Shown here one piece after another: positions 27,410 to 36,454 of a stretch of DNA of 64,000 bases (position 1 is its first letter; the number at the start of each line of letters is the position of its first letter). A program made the translations under genes and the position numbers. This stretch comes from Variovorax beijingensis (GTDB lineage Bacteria > Pseudomonadota > Gammaproteobacteria > Burkholderiales > Burkholderiaceae_C). The stretch lies in NCBI RefSeq assembly GCF_003951285.1, contig NZ_RXFQ01000001.1:1-64000 (forward strand). The letters are read 5' to 3'. The notes below the pieces were generated by a model. It made no database searches and was not told the DNA's origin. It saw nothing but the letters and a program-made list of their open reading frames with translations.

Positions 27410-27431
27410 AGAACCAGCTCGGAAAATCTGC

Positions 27432-28088
27432 CTAGAACTCCGCGTCGAGCTCGTCGATTTCCTCGGGCTCTTCCTTCGCGGCGGCCACCCACTCCTGCAT
27501 GGCGGGCAGGTCCATCACGCGCTTGCAGTAGGCGGCGCAGACGCTGTCGAGCGGCACGTCGTAGCTCAGGAAGCGCGTGACCACCGGCGCATACATCGCA
27601 TCGGCCATGCCCGGCTGCTTGCCGAACAGGAAGGGGCCGCCATAGGCCTTGAGGCATTCGCGCCAGATGGCGACGATGCGGTCGATGTCGGCCTGTGCGC
27701 GCGACCAGATCTTGAAGCCGCGGAACCGGGCCTTGATGTTCATCGGCAATGCGCCGCGCATGGAAGCGAAGCCCGAATGCATCTCGCCGCAGATGGCGCG
27801 GCAGTGCGCGCGGGCCTGGATGTCGGCGGGCAGCAGCCCGCCCTTGGGCTTGATCTCGTTCAGGTACTCGCCGATGGCCAGCGTGTCCCACACCTTGACG
27901 TTGCCGTGCTGCAGCGAGGGCACCAGCATCGACGAGGAGAGCAGCAGCATCTCGGCCTTCATGGCCGGGTCGTCGGGCGGAATGATCTTCTCGCTGAAGT
28001 CGAGCCCGGCCAGCCTGCACATCAGCCAGCCCCGCAGCGCCCAGGCGCCGTAGTTCTTGCTGCTGATCGTGAGAACGGGTTTGGCCAT
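27432..28088 (-). CDS. Glutathione S-transferase family protein
   Basis: The protein has 218 residues from the start at MAKPVLTISSKNYG. The N-terminal thioredoxin-like domain has SSKNYGAWALRGWL with the family's active Ser/Tyr region and MLVPSLQHGNVKVWDTLAIGEYL. The helical C-terminal domain includes GKQPGMADAMYAP. It is convergent with the IclR gene (22-bp gap) and divergent from the PHB depolymerase gene, with 97 bp between starts. Substrate unknown. Confidence 0.9.
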   Translation of the reverse strand: MAKPVLTISSKNYGAWALRGWLMCRLAGLDFSEKIIPPDDPAMKAEMLLLSSSMLVPSLQHGNVKVWDTLAIGEYLNEIKPKGGLLPADIQARAHCRAICGEMHSGFASMRGALPMNIKARFRGFKIWSRAQADIDRIVAIWRECLKAYGGPFLFGKQPGMADAMYAPVVTRFLSYDVPLDSVCAAYCKRVMDLPAMQEWVAAAKEEPEEIDELDAEF

Positions 28089-28185
28089 CGTGGATCTCCT
28101 TGACGGGCTGCCTCTGCCGGTTGGCTCCCATGGCCGTGCAAGGCCTGTGCCACCGCTTGGCCCGCAACTTGCCTGTACTACTTTC

Positions 28186-29403
28186 ATGCTGTACCGGGCC
28201 TACCAGAACCAAGCCGACCTGCTTTCGCCCTCCCGGCTCGCGGCCCAGTACCTCGGCCGGGCCCTCTGGAAGGAAGGCACCGAACGCACCATATTGCGGC
28301 GCATGGCCGCGCAGTTCGAAGTGTTCTCGCGCATGCGGCTGACCCATTCGCGCCCCGACTACGGCATTGCCAGCGTGCCGGTCGATGGCGTGGAAACCGC
28401 GGTGCACGAAGAGAAAACGCTGGTCTCGCCCTTCGGCACGCTGCTGCATTTCCGCAAGGAGACGCAGTCCGTGCACCCGCCCGTGCTGCTGGTCGCACCA
28501 CTGTCGGGCCATTTCGCGACGCTGCTGCGCGAAACCGTGCGCACCCTGCTGCGCGACCACGACGTGTACCTGACCGACTGGCACAACGCGCGCGACGTGC
28601 CGCTGTGGCATGGCGGCTTCAGCCTGGACGACTACACGCTGCAGCTCATCCGGTTTCTCGAAGCCGTCGGTCCCGGCGTGCACATGGTCGCGGTCTGCCA
28701 GCCCTGCGTGTCCGCGCTGGCGGCCACGGCGCTGATGGCCGAGGACGACAACCCCGCCACGCCGCGCAGCCTTACGCTGATGGCCGGCCCGGTCGATTGC
28801 CGCATCAACCCCACGGGGGTGAACGAGCTCGCCAACAGCAAGCCGATCGAGTGGTTCCGCCGCAACCTCATCAGCCATGTGCCGTGGCCGCATGCCGGCA
28901 TGATGCGGCGCGTGTACCCGGGCTTCCTGCAGCTCTCGGCCTTCCTGAGCATGAACCCCGAGCGCCACAAGAAGCAGTTCCAGGACATGGTCCGCCATCT
29001 GGTCGAGGGCGACGTCGAGAAGGCCCGCACCATCGGCACCTTCTACGACGAGTACCTGGCGGTAAACGACCTGCCGGCCGAGTTCTACCTGGAGACCGTG
29101 GAGCGCGTGTTCCAGACCTACGACCTGCCGCGCGGCGCGCTCACCGTGGGCGACCGCACGGTGAACCCCGCCGCCATCCGCCGCACCGCGCTGCTCACGG
29201 TGGAAGGCGAGCGCGACGACATCTGCTCGGTCGGCCAGACGGTGGCGGCGCAAGACCTCTGCACCGGCATCCGGCCCTACCTCAAGGCGCATCACCTGCA
29301 GGCCGGCGTGGGCCACTACGGCGTCTTCAGTGGCAGCAAGTGGAACGCGCAGATCTACCCGCGCGTGCGCGAGACCATCCACGCCGCGGCCGAGCTGTAC
29401 TGA
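28186..29403 (+). CDS. phaZ: Intracellular polyhydroxybutyrate depolymerase
   Basis: The protein has 405 residues from ATG 28186. The lipase-box-like segment VAVCQPCVSAL places a cysteine nucleophile at residue 171, as in the PhaZ1 type of Cupriavidus. A late GHYGVFSG carries the catalytic histidine. It breaks down stored PHB granules in the cytoplasm. No synthase or phasin gene is in the window. No strong ribosome site is visible before the ATG. Confidence 0.92.
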   Translation: MLYRAYQNQADLLSPSRLAAQYLGRALWKEGTERTILRRMAAQFEVFSRMRLTHSRPDYGIASVPVDGVETAVHEEKTLVSPFGTLLHFRKETQSVHPPVLLVAPLSGHFATLLRETVRTLLRDHDVYLTDWHNARDVPLWHGGFSLDDYTLQLIRFLEAVGPGVHMVAVCQPCVSALAATALMAEDDNPATPRSLTLMAGPVDCRINPTGVNELANSKPIEWFRRNLISHVPWPHAGMMRRVYPGFLQLSAFLSMNPERHKKQFQDMVRHLVEGDVEKARTIGTFYDEYLAVNDLPAEFYLETVERVFQTYDLPRGALTVGDRTVNPAAIRRTALLTVEGERDDICSVGQTVAAQDLCTGIRPYLKAHHLQAGVGHYGVFSGSKWNAQIYPRVRETIHAAAELY

Positions 29404-29425
29404 GCCTCCGGTCGGACGCCCGGCT

Positions 29426-30382
29426 TCAGCGCCGGCTGCGCCGCTCCTTCGAGGCCACGCGCCGCACCGTCGCTTCGCCGGCCTGCGGCAGCCGCTCGCG
29501 CAGGAACGCAATCAGTTCCTGCGCCGCCACGTTGCGCATCGGGCCCGGCAGGTAGGCCAGCACCACGCGCCGCTCGACGCGCGGCTTGAGCAGCGGCAGC
29601 ACCACCAGTTCGGGGTCGCGCAGCAGCGCGGTGTAGAGCCGCGGCATCAATCCCAGCGCCTGGCCGCTGCGCACCAGCGCATAGAGCGTTTCGGAATAGC
29701 TCACGCGGTAGGGCTCGGGGCCTTGCTCGAACTGCGCGCGCGCCGGGTTGCCGAGCGCCGGCATGCTGCCGCTCTCGAACAGCACCAGCCGCTCCTTGCC
29801 GATGGCTTCCCAGCTCGCGTCTCCGGCCGCCGCCAGCGCGTGGCCGCGGCGCACCACCAGCACCAGCGGGTCGCGGAACAGCGCGACGCAGGCCAGCCCG
29901 CCCGGCGGCTCGGTGATGGCGGCCACCGCCATGTCGAGCTGGCCGCTGCGCAGTTCGGCCAGCAGGTCGGTCGAAGGCGCATCGCGCCAGGCGATCTCGA
30001 CCTCGCGCTGCCCGGCTTGCAGAAACTCGCTGGCCGCGGCCGTCACGCGCGCGCTGGCCGACGGGATCACGCCCACGCGCACGAAGGCCCGCCCGCGCTG
30101 CACGGTGCTTTCGATGTCGCGCAGCGCCACCTCGAAGGTGTTGACCAGGAAATCGGTGCGCGCCAGCACCTCGGCGCCCACCGGCGTGAGTTCGAGGCGG
30201 TGGGTCGAACGGGTCAGCAGTTCGGCGCCGAGCAGTTTCTCCATCTGCTTGATCGCGTTGCTCAGCGCCGGCTGGGTAATGGCCAGCCGGCGCGCGGCAC
30301 GGCCGAAGTGCCCTTCTTCCACCAGCACCGAGAAGAACTGAAGCTGGCGCAGGGTAAGCGCCCGGAGCGGCAAGGAGGCCAT
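29426..30382 (-). CDS. LysR family transcriptional regulator
   Basis: The protein has 318 residues. The N-terminal helix-turn-helix is QLQFFSVLVEEGHFGRAARR followed by LAITQPALSNAIKQMEKLLG. The effector-binding domain follows, and the tail is basic. It is divergent from the amidohydrolase/Bug pair at 30467-32547 with an 84-bp shared region that holds a palindrome. It probably regulates that pair. Confidence 0.92.
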   Translation of the reverse strand: MASLPLRALTLRQLQFFSVLVEEGHFGRAARRLAITQPALSNAIKQMEKLLGAELLTRSTHRLELTPVGAEVLARTDFLVNTFEVALRDIESTVQRGRAFVRVGVIPSASARVTAAASEFLQAGQREVEIAWRDAPSTDLLAELRSGQLDMAVAAITEPPGGLACVALFRDPLVLVVRRGHALAAAGDASWEAIGKERLVLFESGSMPALGNPARAQFEQGPEPYRVSYSETLYALVRSGQALGLMPRLYTALLRDPELVVLPLLKPRVERRVVLAYLPGPMRNVAAQELIAFLRERLPQAGEATVRRVASKERRSRR

Positions 30383-30397
30383 GGCATCCTGGTTATC

Positions 30398-30410
30398 GAT
30401 TCAATGAATC
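30398..30410. promoter_or_regulatory. Palindromic site in LysR/amidohydrolase intergenic region
   Basis: GATTCA-A-TGAATC is a perfect 6+1+6 inverted repeat 15 bp before the LysR start. An AT-rich imperfect repeat (ATAGAAATT...TTTCTTAT, 30416-30439) follows. Both are candidates for LysR binding and for the divergent promoters. Confidence 0.5.
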
Positions 30411-30466
30411 AAATTATAGAAATTCAAAATTTTTCTTATGGGGCGCCCTTGCCTAGACTGGCCGGC

Positions 30467-31558
30467 ATGACCAGCCCCGCCACGCCACCCCTCACTCTGG
30501 AATCCATGCTGCATGCGATTCCCAAGGTGGAGCTGCACTGCCACCTGTTCGGCACGGTGCGCCACGAAACCTTCAAGCAGCTCAACCATCGCGCCGGGTC
30601 GCCGCTCGCGGCCGAGGAGATCGAAGGCTTCTATACGCGCGGAGAAAAACCGGTGGGCGTGCTGCGTGTGCTGCGCGCGCTCGACGCGCAGCTGGTGCGC
30701 AGCCCCGGCGATCTTTATCAGCTGACGCGCGAATACCTCGAGGACGCGGCGGCCCACAACGTGCGCTACGCCGAATTCTTCTGGAACCCCACCGGCACGG
30801 TGCACGGCTCCGGCATCGCCTATCCGATGGCGCAGGGCGCGATCGTCCGCGCGATCCATGACGCGCAGCAGGAGTTCGGCATCGCCGGCCGGCTCATCGC
30901 CGCGATCGACCGCGAGGCCAGCCCCGAGGCCGCCGTGGAGATGGTGGAGTGGGTCAAGGCGCACCGCTGCGACGAGGTGATCGGCATCGGCATCGACTAC
31001 CGCGAGGTCGACCGGCCGCCCGAGCTGTTCGCGCGCGCCTACGCCGAGGCGCGGCGCGCGGGACTCAAGGCCACCGCGCATGCGGGCGAGTTCGGCATGC
31101 CGTGGACCAACGTGCGCACCGCGCTCGACATGCTGCAGGTGGACCGCATCGACCACGGCTACACGGTGGTCGACCAGCCCGGTTTCGCGCGCCAGTGCGC
31201 CGAACGCGGCGTGATCTTCACCGTGGTGCCCACCAACTCCTACTACCTGCGCACGCTGCCTCCGGAGCGCTGGGCGCTCGACCATCCCATTCGCCGCATG
31301 CCCGGCCTGGGCCTGCGCATCCATCCCAACACCGACGACCCGACGCTGCACAAGGTCACGCCCACCCAGGCCTGGCTGATGATGGCGCGCGACTTCGGTT
31401 TCGGGCTGGACGACCTGCGCGGCTTCATGCACAACGGGCTCGACGGCGCGTGGATCGACGACACCCAGCGCCGCGCCTGGCGCACGCAATGGAACCGCGA
31501 GTTCGACGCGCTGCGCGCCGGCCTTGCGCAAGAGCAGCATCCCGCCCACCCGCAATGA
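30467..31558 (+). CDS. Adenosine/adenine deaminase family amidohydrolase
   Basis: The protein has 363 residues. It shows the metal-binding KVELHCHLFGT, the KATAHAGEFG segment, the DHGYTV histidine and the late HPNTDDPTL with the catalytic aspartates. This matches adenosine deaminase and related adenine or aminodeoxyfutalosine deaminases. The natural substrate cannot be told from sequence. It is divergently paired with a LysR gene and overlaps or abuts a Bug receptor gene downstream, so the function may be uptake and deamination of an N-heterocycle. Confidence 0.88.
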   Translation: MTSPATPPLTLESMLHAIPKVELHCHLFGTVRHETFKQLNHRAGSPLAAEEIEGFYTRGEKPVGVLRVLRALDAQLVRSPGDLYQLTREYLEDAAAHNVRYAEFFWNPTGTVHGSGIAYPMAQGAIVRAIHDAQQEFGIAGRLIAAIDREASPEAAVEMVEWVKAHRCDEVIGIGIDYREVDRPPELFARAYAEARRAGLKATAHAGEFGMPWTNVRTALDMLQVDRIDHGYTVVDQPGFARQCAERGVIFTVVPTNSYYLRTLPPERWALDHPIRRMPGLGLRIHPNTDDPTLHKVTPTQAWLMMARDFGFGLDDLRGFMHNGLDGAWIDDTQRRAWRTQWNREFDALRAGLAQEQHPAHPQ

Positions 31559-32547
31559 CCCACGCCATGAACAACCCTCGCCGCCTTCTTCTTGCCGCCG
31601 CCCTCTGCTCGATGCTGCCGATTGCGGCACTCGCGCAGGGCGCCTGGCCCGCCGCCAGGCCGATCACGCTGATCGTTCCCTACACCGCGGGCGGCAGCGT
31701 GGACGTCAACGCCCGCCTCGTCGCCACGCGGCTGGGCGAGCGGCTGAAGCAGTCGGTCGTCATCGAGAACGTGAGCGGCGCGGGCGGCGCCATCGGCGTG
31801 GCCAAGGCCGTGAACGCGGCGCCCGACGGCTACACGCTGGTGGTCGGGCCCGACAGCGCGATCGCCATCGGGCGGCTGGTCAACCCATCGGCCTTCAAGT
31901 TCGATCCGCTCAAGGACCTGGCGCCGGTCGGCATGCTCAACACCGCGCCGATGGTGCTGGTGGCGCGGCCCGGCCTGGAGGCGCAGACCTATGCCGACTT
32001 CGTGAAGCTCGCCAAGGCCAAGCCCGGCGCCTACAACTACGCCACCTCGGGCGTGGGCACGGTGCTGCAGCTGGCGATGGAACTGCTCAAGCAGCGCAGC
32101 GGCATCTTCGTGACCCACGTGCCCTACCGCGGCGGCGCGCAAATTGCCACCGACGTGATCGGCAACCAGGTCGACCTGGCGATGCTGGTCAGCACCAGCG
32201 CCATTCCGCACGTGAACGGCAACCGCCTGAAGGCCCTCGGCATCACCGGCAGCCAGCGCCTTGCCGCGCTGCCCAATGTGCCCACCTTCAACGAGATGCC
32301 GGGCCTGAAGGGCTACGACATGGTGAGCTGGACCGGCATCTTCGCCCCCGCCCGGACCCCGCCGGCCGTCGTGGCCCGCCTCAACCAGGAACTGAACGCC
32401 GTGCTCGCCGAGGAGCAGGTGCGAGCCAAGCTCAACGAGCAGGGCGCCCTGCCCGGCAACGGCACGCCCGAGCAGTTCGGCCAGTTCGTCCAGGCCGAAT
32501 ACGGCCGCAATCAGAAGATCGTGCAGTCGGCCAACATCAAGGAATAA
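31555..32547 (+). CDS. Tripartite tricarboxylate transporter receptor ('Bug') protein
   Basis: The protein has 330 residues from the ATG that overlaps the deaminase stop (ATGA); the next in-frame ATG at 31567 is also possible. The signal peptide ends near IAALAQ. The Bug-type RPITLIVPYTAGGSVDVNAR and [21 protein letters not shown] follow. It is translationally coupled to the deaminase-like gene and has no TctAB partner here. Ligand unknown. Confidence 0.9.
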   Translation: MTHAMNNPRRLLLAAALCSMLPIAALAQGAWPAARPITLIVPYTAGGSVDVNARLVATRLGERLKQSVVIENVSGAGGAIGVAKAVNAAPDGYTLVVGPDSAIAIGRLVNPSAFKFDPLKDLAPVGMLNTAPMVLVARPGLEAQTYADFVKLAKAKPGAYNYATSGVGTVLQLAMELLKQRSGIFVTHVPYRGGAQIATDVIGNQVDLAMLVSTSAIPHVNGNRLKALGITGSQRLAALPNVPTFNEMPGLKGYDMVSWTGIFAPARTPPAVVARLNQELNAVLAEEQVRAKLNEQGALPGNGTPEQFGQFVQAEYGRNQKIVQSANIKE

Positions 32548-32573
32548 ACCCGGCCAGAGCTGGGCGCGGCCGG

Positions 32574-33014
32574 CTACTGCTCTTCAGGCCAGTCGCGGAT
32601 GTAGGCTTTCAGCATCTTGTTCTCGAAGTTCTGGCTGTCCACCACCGCCTTGGCCACGTCGTAGAAGCTGATCACGCCCATCAGCATGCGCTTGTCCATC
32701 ACGGGCATGTAGCGCGCATGGCGCTCCAGCATGATGCGGCGGATTTCGTCGAGGTCGGTTTCGAGCGTGCAGGTCACGGGCGCATCGTCCATGGCCTTGC
32801 GCACCAGCGTGCCGCCCACCTGGCCGCCGTTGTCGACGATGGCCAGGATCACTTCCCTGAAGGTGAGCATGCCGACCAGGTCGCCGTGTTCCATGACGAC
32901 CAGAGAGCCAATGTCCTTTTCCGCCATGGTCTTGACGGCTTCGGCCAGCAGGTCGTCAGGCGTGATGGTGAAGAGCGTGTTGCCCTTGACGCGAAGGATG
33001 TCGCTGACTTTCAT
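32574..33014 (-). CDS. Double CBS domain protein
   Basis: The protein has 146 residues from the start at MKVSDILRVKG; GAGGAG lies just upstream of this ATG on the minus strand. Two CBS motifs are present: IGSLVVMEHGDLVGMLTFREV and RYMPVMDKRMLMGVISFYDVAKAV. Such paired CBS domains bind adenosyl nucleotides and regulate partner enzymes or channels. The partner is not known. Confidence 0.92.
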   Translation of the reverse strand: MKVSDILRVKGNTLFTITPDDLLAEAVKTMAEKDIGSLVVMEHGDLVGMLTFREVILAIVDNGGQVGGTLVRKAMDDAPVTCTLETDLDEIRRIMLERHARYMPVMDKRMLMGVISFYDVAKAVVDSQNFENKMLKAYIRDWPEEQ

Positions 33015-33157
33015 CGTGTGCTCCTCTCGGAAATCGTTCTCGGCGGCGATGCCGATTTGAATATAGCCCACAATCGGCGCCGACTCCCACGCCCATGTTG
33101 CGCGCGCATGATTAGCAGACGTAACGGGGCATTGCGAACGAACCCAGAAAGGCTCCC

Positions 33158-34468
33158 ATGCCCGGCTATTCCGACCCCGGCTTCGACACCCTGGCGCTGC
33201 ATGCCGGCGCCGCGCCCGACCCCGCCACCGGCGCGCGGGCGGTGCCGATCCACCTCACCACCTCCTTCGTCTTCGAGTCGAGCGACCATGCGGCAGCGCT
33301 CTTCAACCTGGAGCGCGCGGGCCATGTCTACTCGCGCATCAGCAATCCGACCAACGCGGTGCTCGAACAGCGCGTCTCGGCGCTCGAAGGCGGCATCGGC
33401 GCCATTGCCACGGCCAGCGGCCAGGCCGCGCTGCACCTGTCGATCGCCACGCTCATGGGCGCAGGCTCCCACATCGTGGCGAGCACCGCGCTCTACGGCG
33501 GCTCGCAGAACCTGCTGCACTACACGATGCGGCGCTTCGGCATCGAGACCACCTTCGTGAAGCCCGGCGACCTGGACGGCTGGCGCGCCGCGATCCGGCC
33601 CGAAACCAAGCTCCTGTTCGGCGAAACCGTGGGCAACCCGGGCCTGGACGTGCTCGATATCCCGGCCGTGAGCGACATCGCCCACGAAGCCGGCGTGCCG
33701 CTGCTGGTCGACTCCACTCTCACCTCGCCCTACCTGATCAAGCCCTTCGACTGGGGTGCCGACCTGGTCTACCACTCGGCCACCAAGTTCCTGTCGGGCC
33801 ATGGCACGGTGATTGGCGGGGTGGTGGTCGACGGCGGCAGCTTCGACTGGGAGAAATCGGGCAAATTCGCCGAACTGACCCAGGCCTATGACGGCTTTCA
33901 CAACATGGTCTTCAGCGAGGAAAGCACGGTCGGTGCGTTCCTGCTGCGCGCCCGGCGCGAAGGGCTGCGCGATTTCGGCGCCTCGATGAGCCCGCACACG
34001 GCCTGGCTGATCCTGCAGGGCATCGAGACGCTGCCGCTGCGCATGGAGCGCCACATCGACAACACGCAGAAGGTGGTCGAGTTCCTCGCGAGCCACCCCT
34101 TCGTGTCGCGCGTGGGCCATCCGCTGATCGAATCGCATCCGAGCCACGCGCTGGCGCAGAAGCTGTTGCGCCACGGCGCACGCGGCGCCGGCGCGGTGTT
34201 CAGCTTCGACATCAAGGGCAGCCGCGCGCAGGGCAAGGCTTTCATCGAGGCGCTCAAGCTCTTCAGCCACCTGGCGAACGTGGGCGACTGCCGCAGCCTG
34301 GTGATCCATCCGGCCAGCACCACGCACTTCCGCATGACCGACGAGGCGCTGGCGGGGGCCGGAATTTCCCAAGGGACGATCCGTCTCTCGATCGGACTCG
34401 AGGACCCGGCCGATTTGATCGACGACCTGAAGCGTGCGCTCAAGGCTGCGGAAAAGGCGGGGGCCTAG
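33158..34468 (+). CDS. metY: O-acetylhomoserine (or O-succinylhomoserine) sulfhydrylase
   Basis: The protein has 436 residues, the MetY length. The PLP-binding lysine is K210 in YHSATKFLSGHG. The substrate-binding region SNPTNAVLEQRVSALEGG and SGQAALHLS are typical of the Cys/Met-metabolism PLP family. It makes homocysteine from sulfide and an activated homoserine. MetZ, which uses O-succinylhomoserine, is very similar, so the donor is not certain. AAAGG precedes the ATG at 33158. Confidence 0.88.
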   Translation: MPGYSDPGFDTLALHAGAAPDPATGARAVPIHLTTSFVFESSDHAAALFNLERAGHVYSRISNPTNAVLEQRVSALEGGIGAIATASGQAALHLSIATLMGAGSHIVASTALYGGSQNLLHYTMRRFGIETTFVKPGDLDGWRAAIRPETKLLFGETVGNPGLDVLDIPAVSDIAHEAGVPLLVDSTLTSPYLIKPFDWGADLVYHSATKFLSGHGTVIGGVVVDGGSFDWEKSGKFAELTQAYDGFHNMVFSEESTVGAFLLRARREGLRDFGASMSPHTAWLILQGIETLPLRMERHIDNTQKVVEFLASHPFVSRVGHPLIESHPSHALAQKLLRHGARGAGAVFSFDIKGSRAQGKAFIEALKLFSHLANVGDCRSLVIHPASTTHFRMTDEALAGAGISQGTIRLSIGLEDPADLIDDLKRALKAAEKAGA

Positions 34469-34620
34469 GATGGAAGCCTGCTTTTCCTTGCGTCGTGCTG
34501 TCCGTCATTCAGGGCGCGCTCCCGCCGACGGGGGACATTCGCGGAGGGGAGTACCCGGTGGCCTGTGCACACGCCCCGAACAACAGCACCTAAAACAAAC
34601 CATCCGGTGGAGCAACTGAC

Positions 34621-35433
34621 ATGAACTACACCGTCAACGGCCACGCCACCTACTGCTACACCGGCGGCAAGGCTTTCGATGCGAACAAGCCGACCGTGGT
34701 GTTCATCCACGGCGTGCTCAACGACCACAGCGTGTGGATCCTGCAAAGCCGCTGGTTCGCCAACCACGGCTGGAACGTGCTGGCCCTCGACCTGCCCGGC
34801 CACTGCAGGAGCGAAGGCCCGCCGCCCGCCAGCGTGGAAGACGCGGCGCAGTTCGTCATCGCGCTGCTCGACGCGGCCGGCGTGCAGAAGGCCGCGCTCG
34901 TGGGCCACAGCTTCGGTTCGCTGATCGCGCTCGAAGCCGCCTCGCGCGTGCCCGAACGGGTCACTCATCTGGCGTTGGTGGGCACCGCCTACCCGATGAC
35001 CGTGTCGCCCGCGCTGCTCGACGGCGCGCTCAACGAGCCGCAGCGCGCCATCGCCATGGTCAACACCTTCTCGCATTCGCTGCTCGCGCCGCCGCCCTCC
35101 TCGCTCGGCCCCGGCACCTGGCTCTACGGCAGCTCGCGCGCGCTGATGCGGCGCGTGCTCGCGAGCAACCGCGACGCCAATGTGTTCCACATCGGCTTCA
35201 AGGCCTGCAACGACTACGCGAACGGCGAAAAGGCCATCGAAGCGGTGCAATGCCCCGTGCTGTTCCTGCTCGGCGATGCCGACCAGATGACGCCGCCGCG
35301 CGCCACCAGGGCGCTGGTCGGCAAGGCCAGGCAGGGCAAGGTGGTGACCGTGCATGCGGGCCATTCGCTGATGAGCGAGGCGCCCGACGAAGTGCTGTTC
35401 GCGCTGCGCGACTTCGTCGGCGCGCCCGCCTGA
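34621..35433 (+). CDS. Alpha/beta hydrolase
   Basis: The protein has 270 residues. It has the oxyanion-hole HGVLNDHSVW, the nucleophile motif GHSFGSLIALE, and a late HAGHSLMSEAP for the histidine. It belongs to the broad hydrolase/esterase fold without clear substrate. The 152 bp before it hold no other gene. It is convergent with the Bug gene at 35444 (10-bp gap). Confidence 0.85.
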   Translation: MNYTVNGHATYCYTGGKAFDANKPTVVFIHGVLNDHSVWILQSRWFANHGWNVLALDLPGHCRSEGPPPASVEDAAQFVIALLDAAGVQKAALVGHSFGSLIALEAASRVPERVTHLALVGTAYPMTVSPALLDGALNEPQRAIAMVNTFSHSLLAPPPSSLGPGTWLYGSSRALMRRVLASNRDANVFHIGFKACNDYANGEKAIEAVQCPVLFLLGDADQMTPPRATRALVGKARQGKVVTVHAGHSLMSEAPDEVLFALRDFVGAPA

Positions 35434-35443
35434 AGAGCCGCCT

Positions 35444-36433
35444 TTATTCCGCCGCGATGCCGGCGCGGTGGGCCAGTGCGCGGTAGCGGGAAATCTCGCC
35501 CTCCATCTGGCTGCGGAACGCCGCCGCGCCGATGACGACGGGCTCCATGCCCTGCGCGCGCAACTGCGCCTGCAGGGCCGCGCTGCCCATGGTGGCCGCG
35601 ACGGCGCGCGCCAGCTTGTCGACCACCGGTGCCGGCGTGCGCGCCGGCGCGGCAAAGCCGTACCAGGCGTCGAAGGTGGCATCGGGCAGCCCCTGTTCGG
35701 CCAGGGTGCGCACCTCGGGCAGCATGCTCGAGCGCGCCGCGCCCACGATGCCCAGGGCGCGCAGCTTGCCCGAGCGCACATGCGGCGCCACGGCCGCCAC
35801 GGTGTCGATGCCGACTTCGATCTCGCCGCCGATCACCGCCATCGAACCCTGGCTGCTGCCCTTGTACGGAATGTCCTGCAGCTGGATGCCCGCGGCCAGC
35901 GCGAGCAGCGCGCCCGCCAGGTGCGGCCCCGAGCCGGAACCGAAGGTGGCGTAGCGGATGCTCTTCGGCTTGGCCTTGGCGGCAGCAATGAGCTCGGGCA
36001 GCGAGCGCCATGGCGTGCCGGCGCCCACCACCAGCACCAGCGGCGTGCGCGCGACGATGGCAATGGGCGCGAGGTCGCGCACCGGGTCGTAGGGCAGCCT
36101 GGCGCGCAACGCGGGGTTCACGCTGTAGCTGGTGGAGCCCGAGAGCAGCAGCGTGTAGCCGTCGGGCGCGGCCTTGGCGACGGCCTCCGTGCCGATGATG
36201 GTGGCGGCGCCGGGCTTGTTGTCGATGACCACGGGCTGGCCGAGCCGCTCCGACAGACCCTGGCCCATCGCGCGCGCGACGATGTCGGTGCCGCCGCCCG
36301 GCGGAAAGGGCACGACCAGCTTCACGGGCCTGCCGGGCCATTTTTCCTGCGCGAGTGCGGGCGCGTGGAAGGCGACAAGCGCCGAAGCGCAGACCAGCAG
36401 GCCACGGAGCCGATGGAAGAGAGCAGTTTTCAT
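35444..36433 (-). CDS. Tripartite tricarboxylate transporter receptor ('Bug') protein
   Basis: The protein has 329 residues. A cleavable signal ends near APALAQEKW. The Bug pattern [20 protein letters not shown] and [22 protein letters not shown] follows. It is the third orphan Bug receptor in the window. It lies 21 bp downstream of an M20 peptidase gene on the same strand, with a divergent LysR regulator beyond. The three probably form a unit for taking up and hydrolysing an N-acyl or peptide-like compound. Confidence 0.92.
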   Translation of the reverse strand: MKTALFHRLRGLLVCASALVAFHAPALAQEKWPGRPVKLVVPFPPGGGTDIVARAMGQGLSERLGQPVVIDNKPGAATIIGTEAVAKAAPDGYTLLLSGSTSYSVNPALRARLPYDPVRDLAPIAIVARTPLVLVVGAGTPWRSLPELIAAAKAKPKSIRYATFGSGSGPHLAGALLALAAGIQLQDIPYKGSSQGSMAVIGGEIEVGIDTVAAVAPHVRSGKLRALGIVGAARSSMLPEVRTLAEQGLPDATFDAWYGFAAPARTPAPVVDKLARAVAATMGSAALQAQLRAQGMEPVVIGAAAFRSQMEGEISRYRALAHRAGIAAE

Positions 36434-36454
36434 GGGTTCGTCCAGGAAGAGAAA

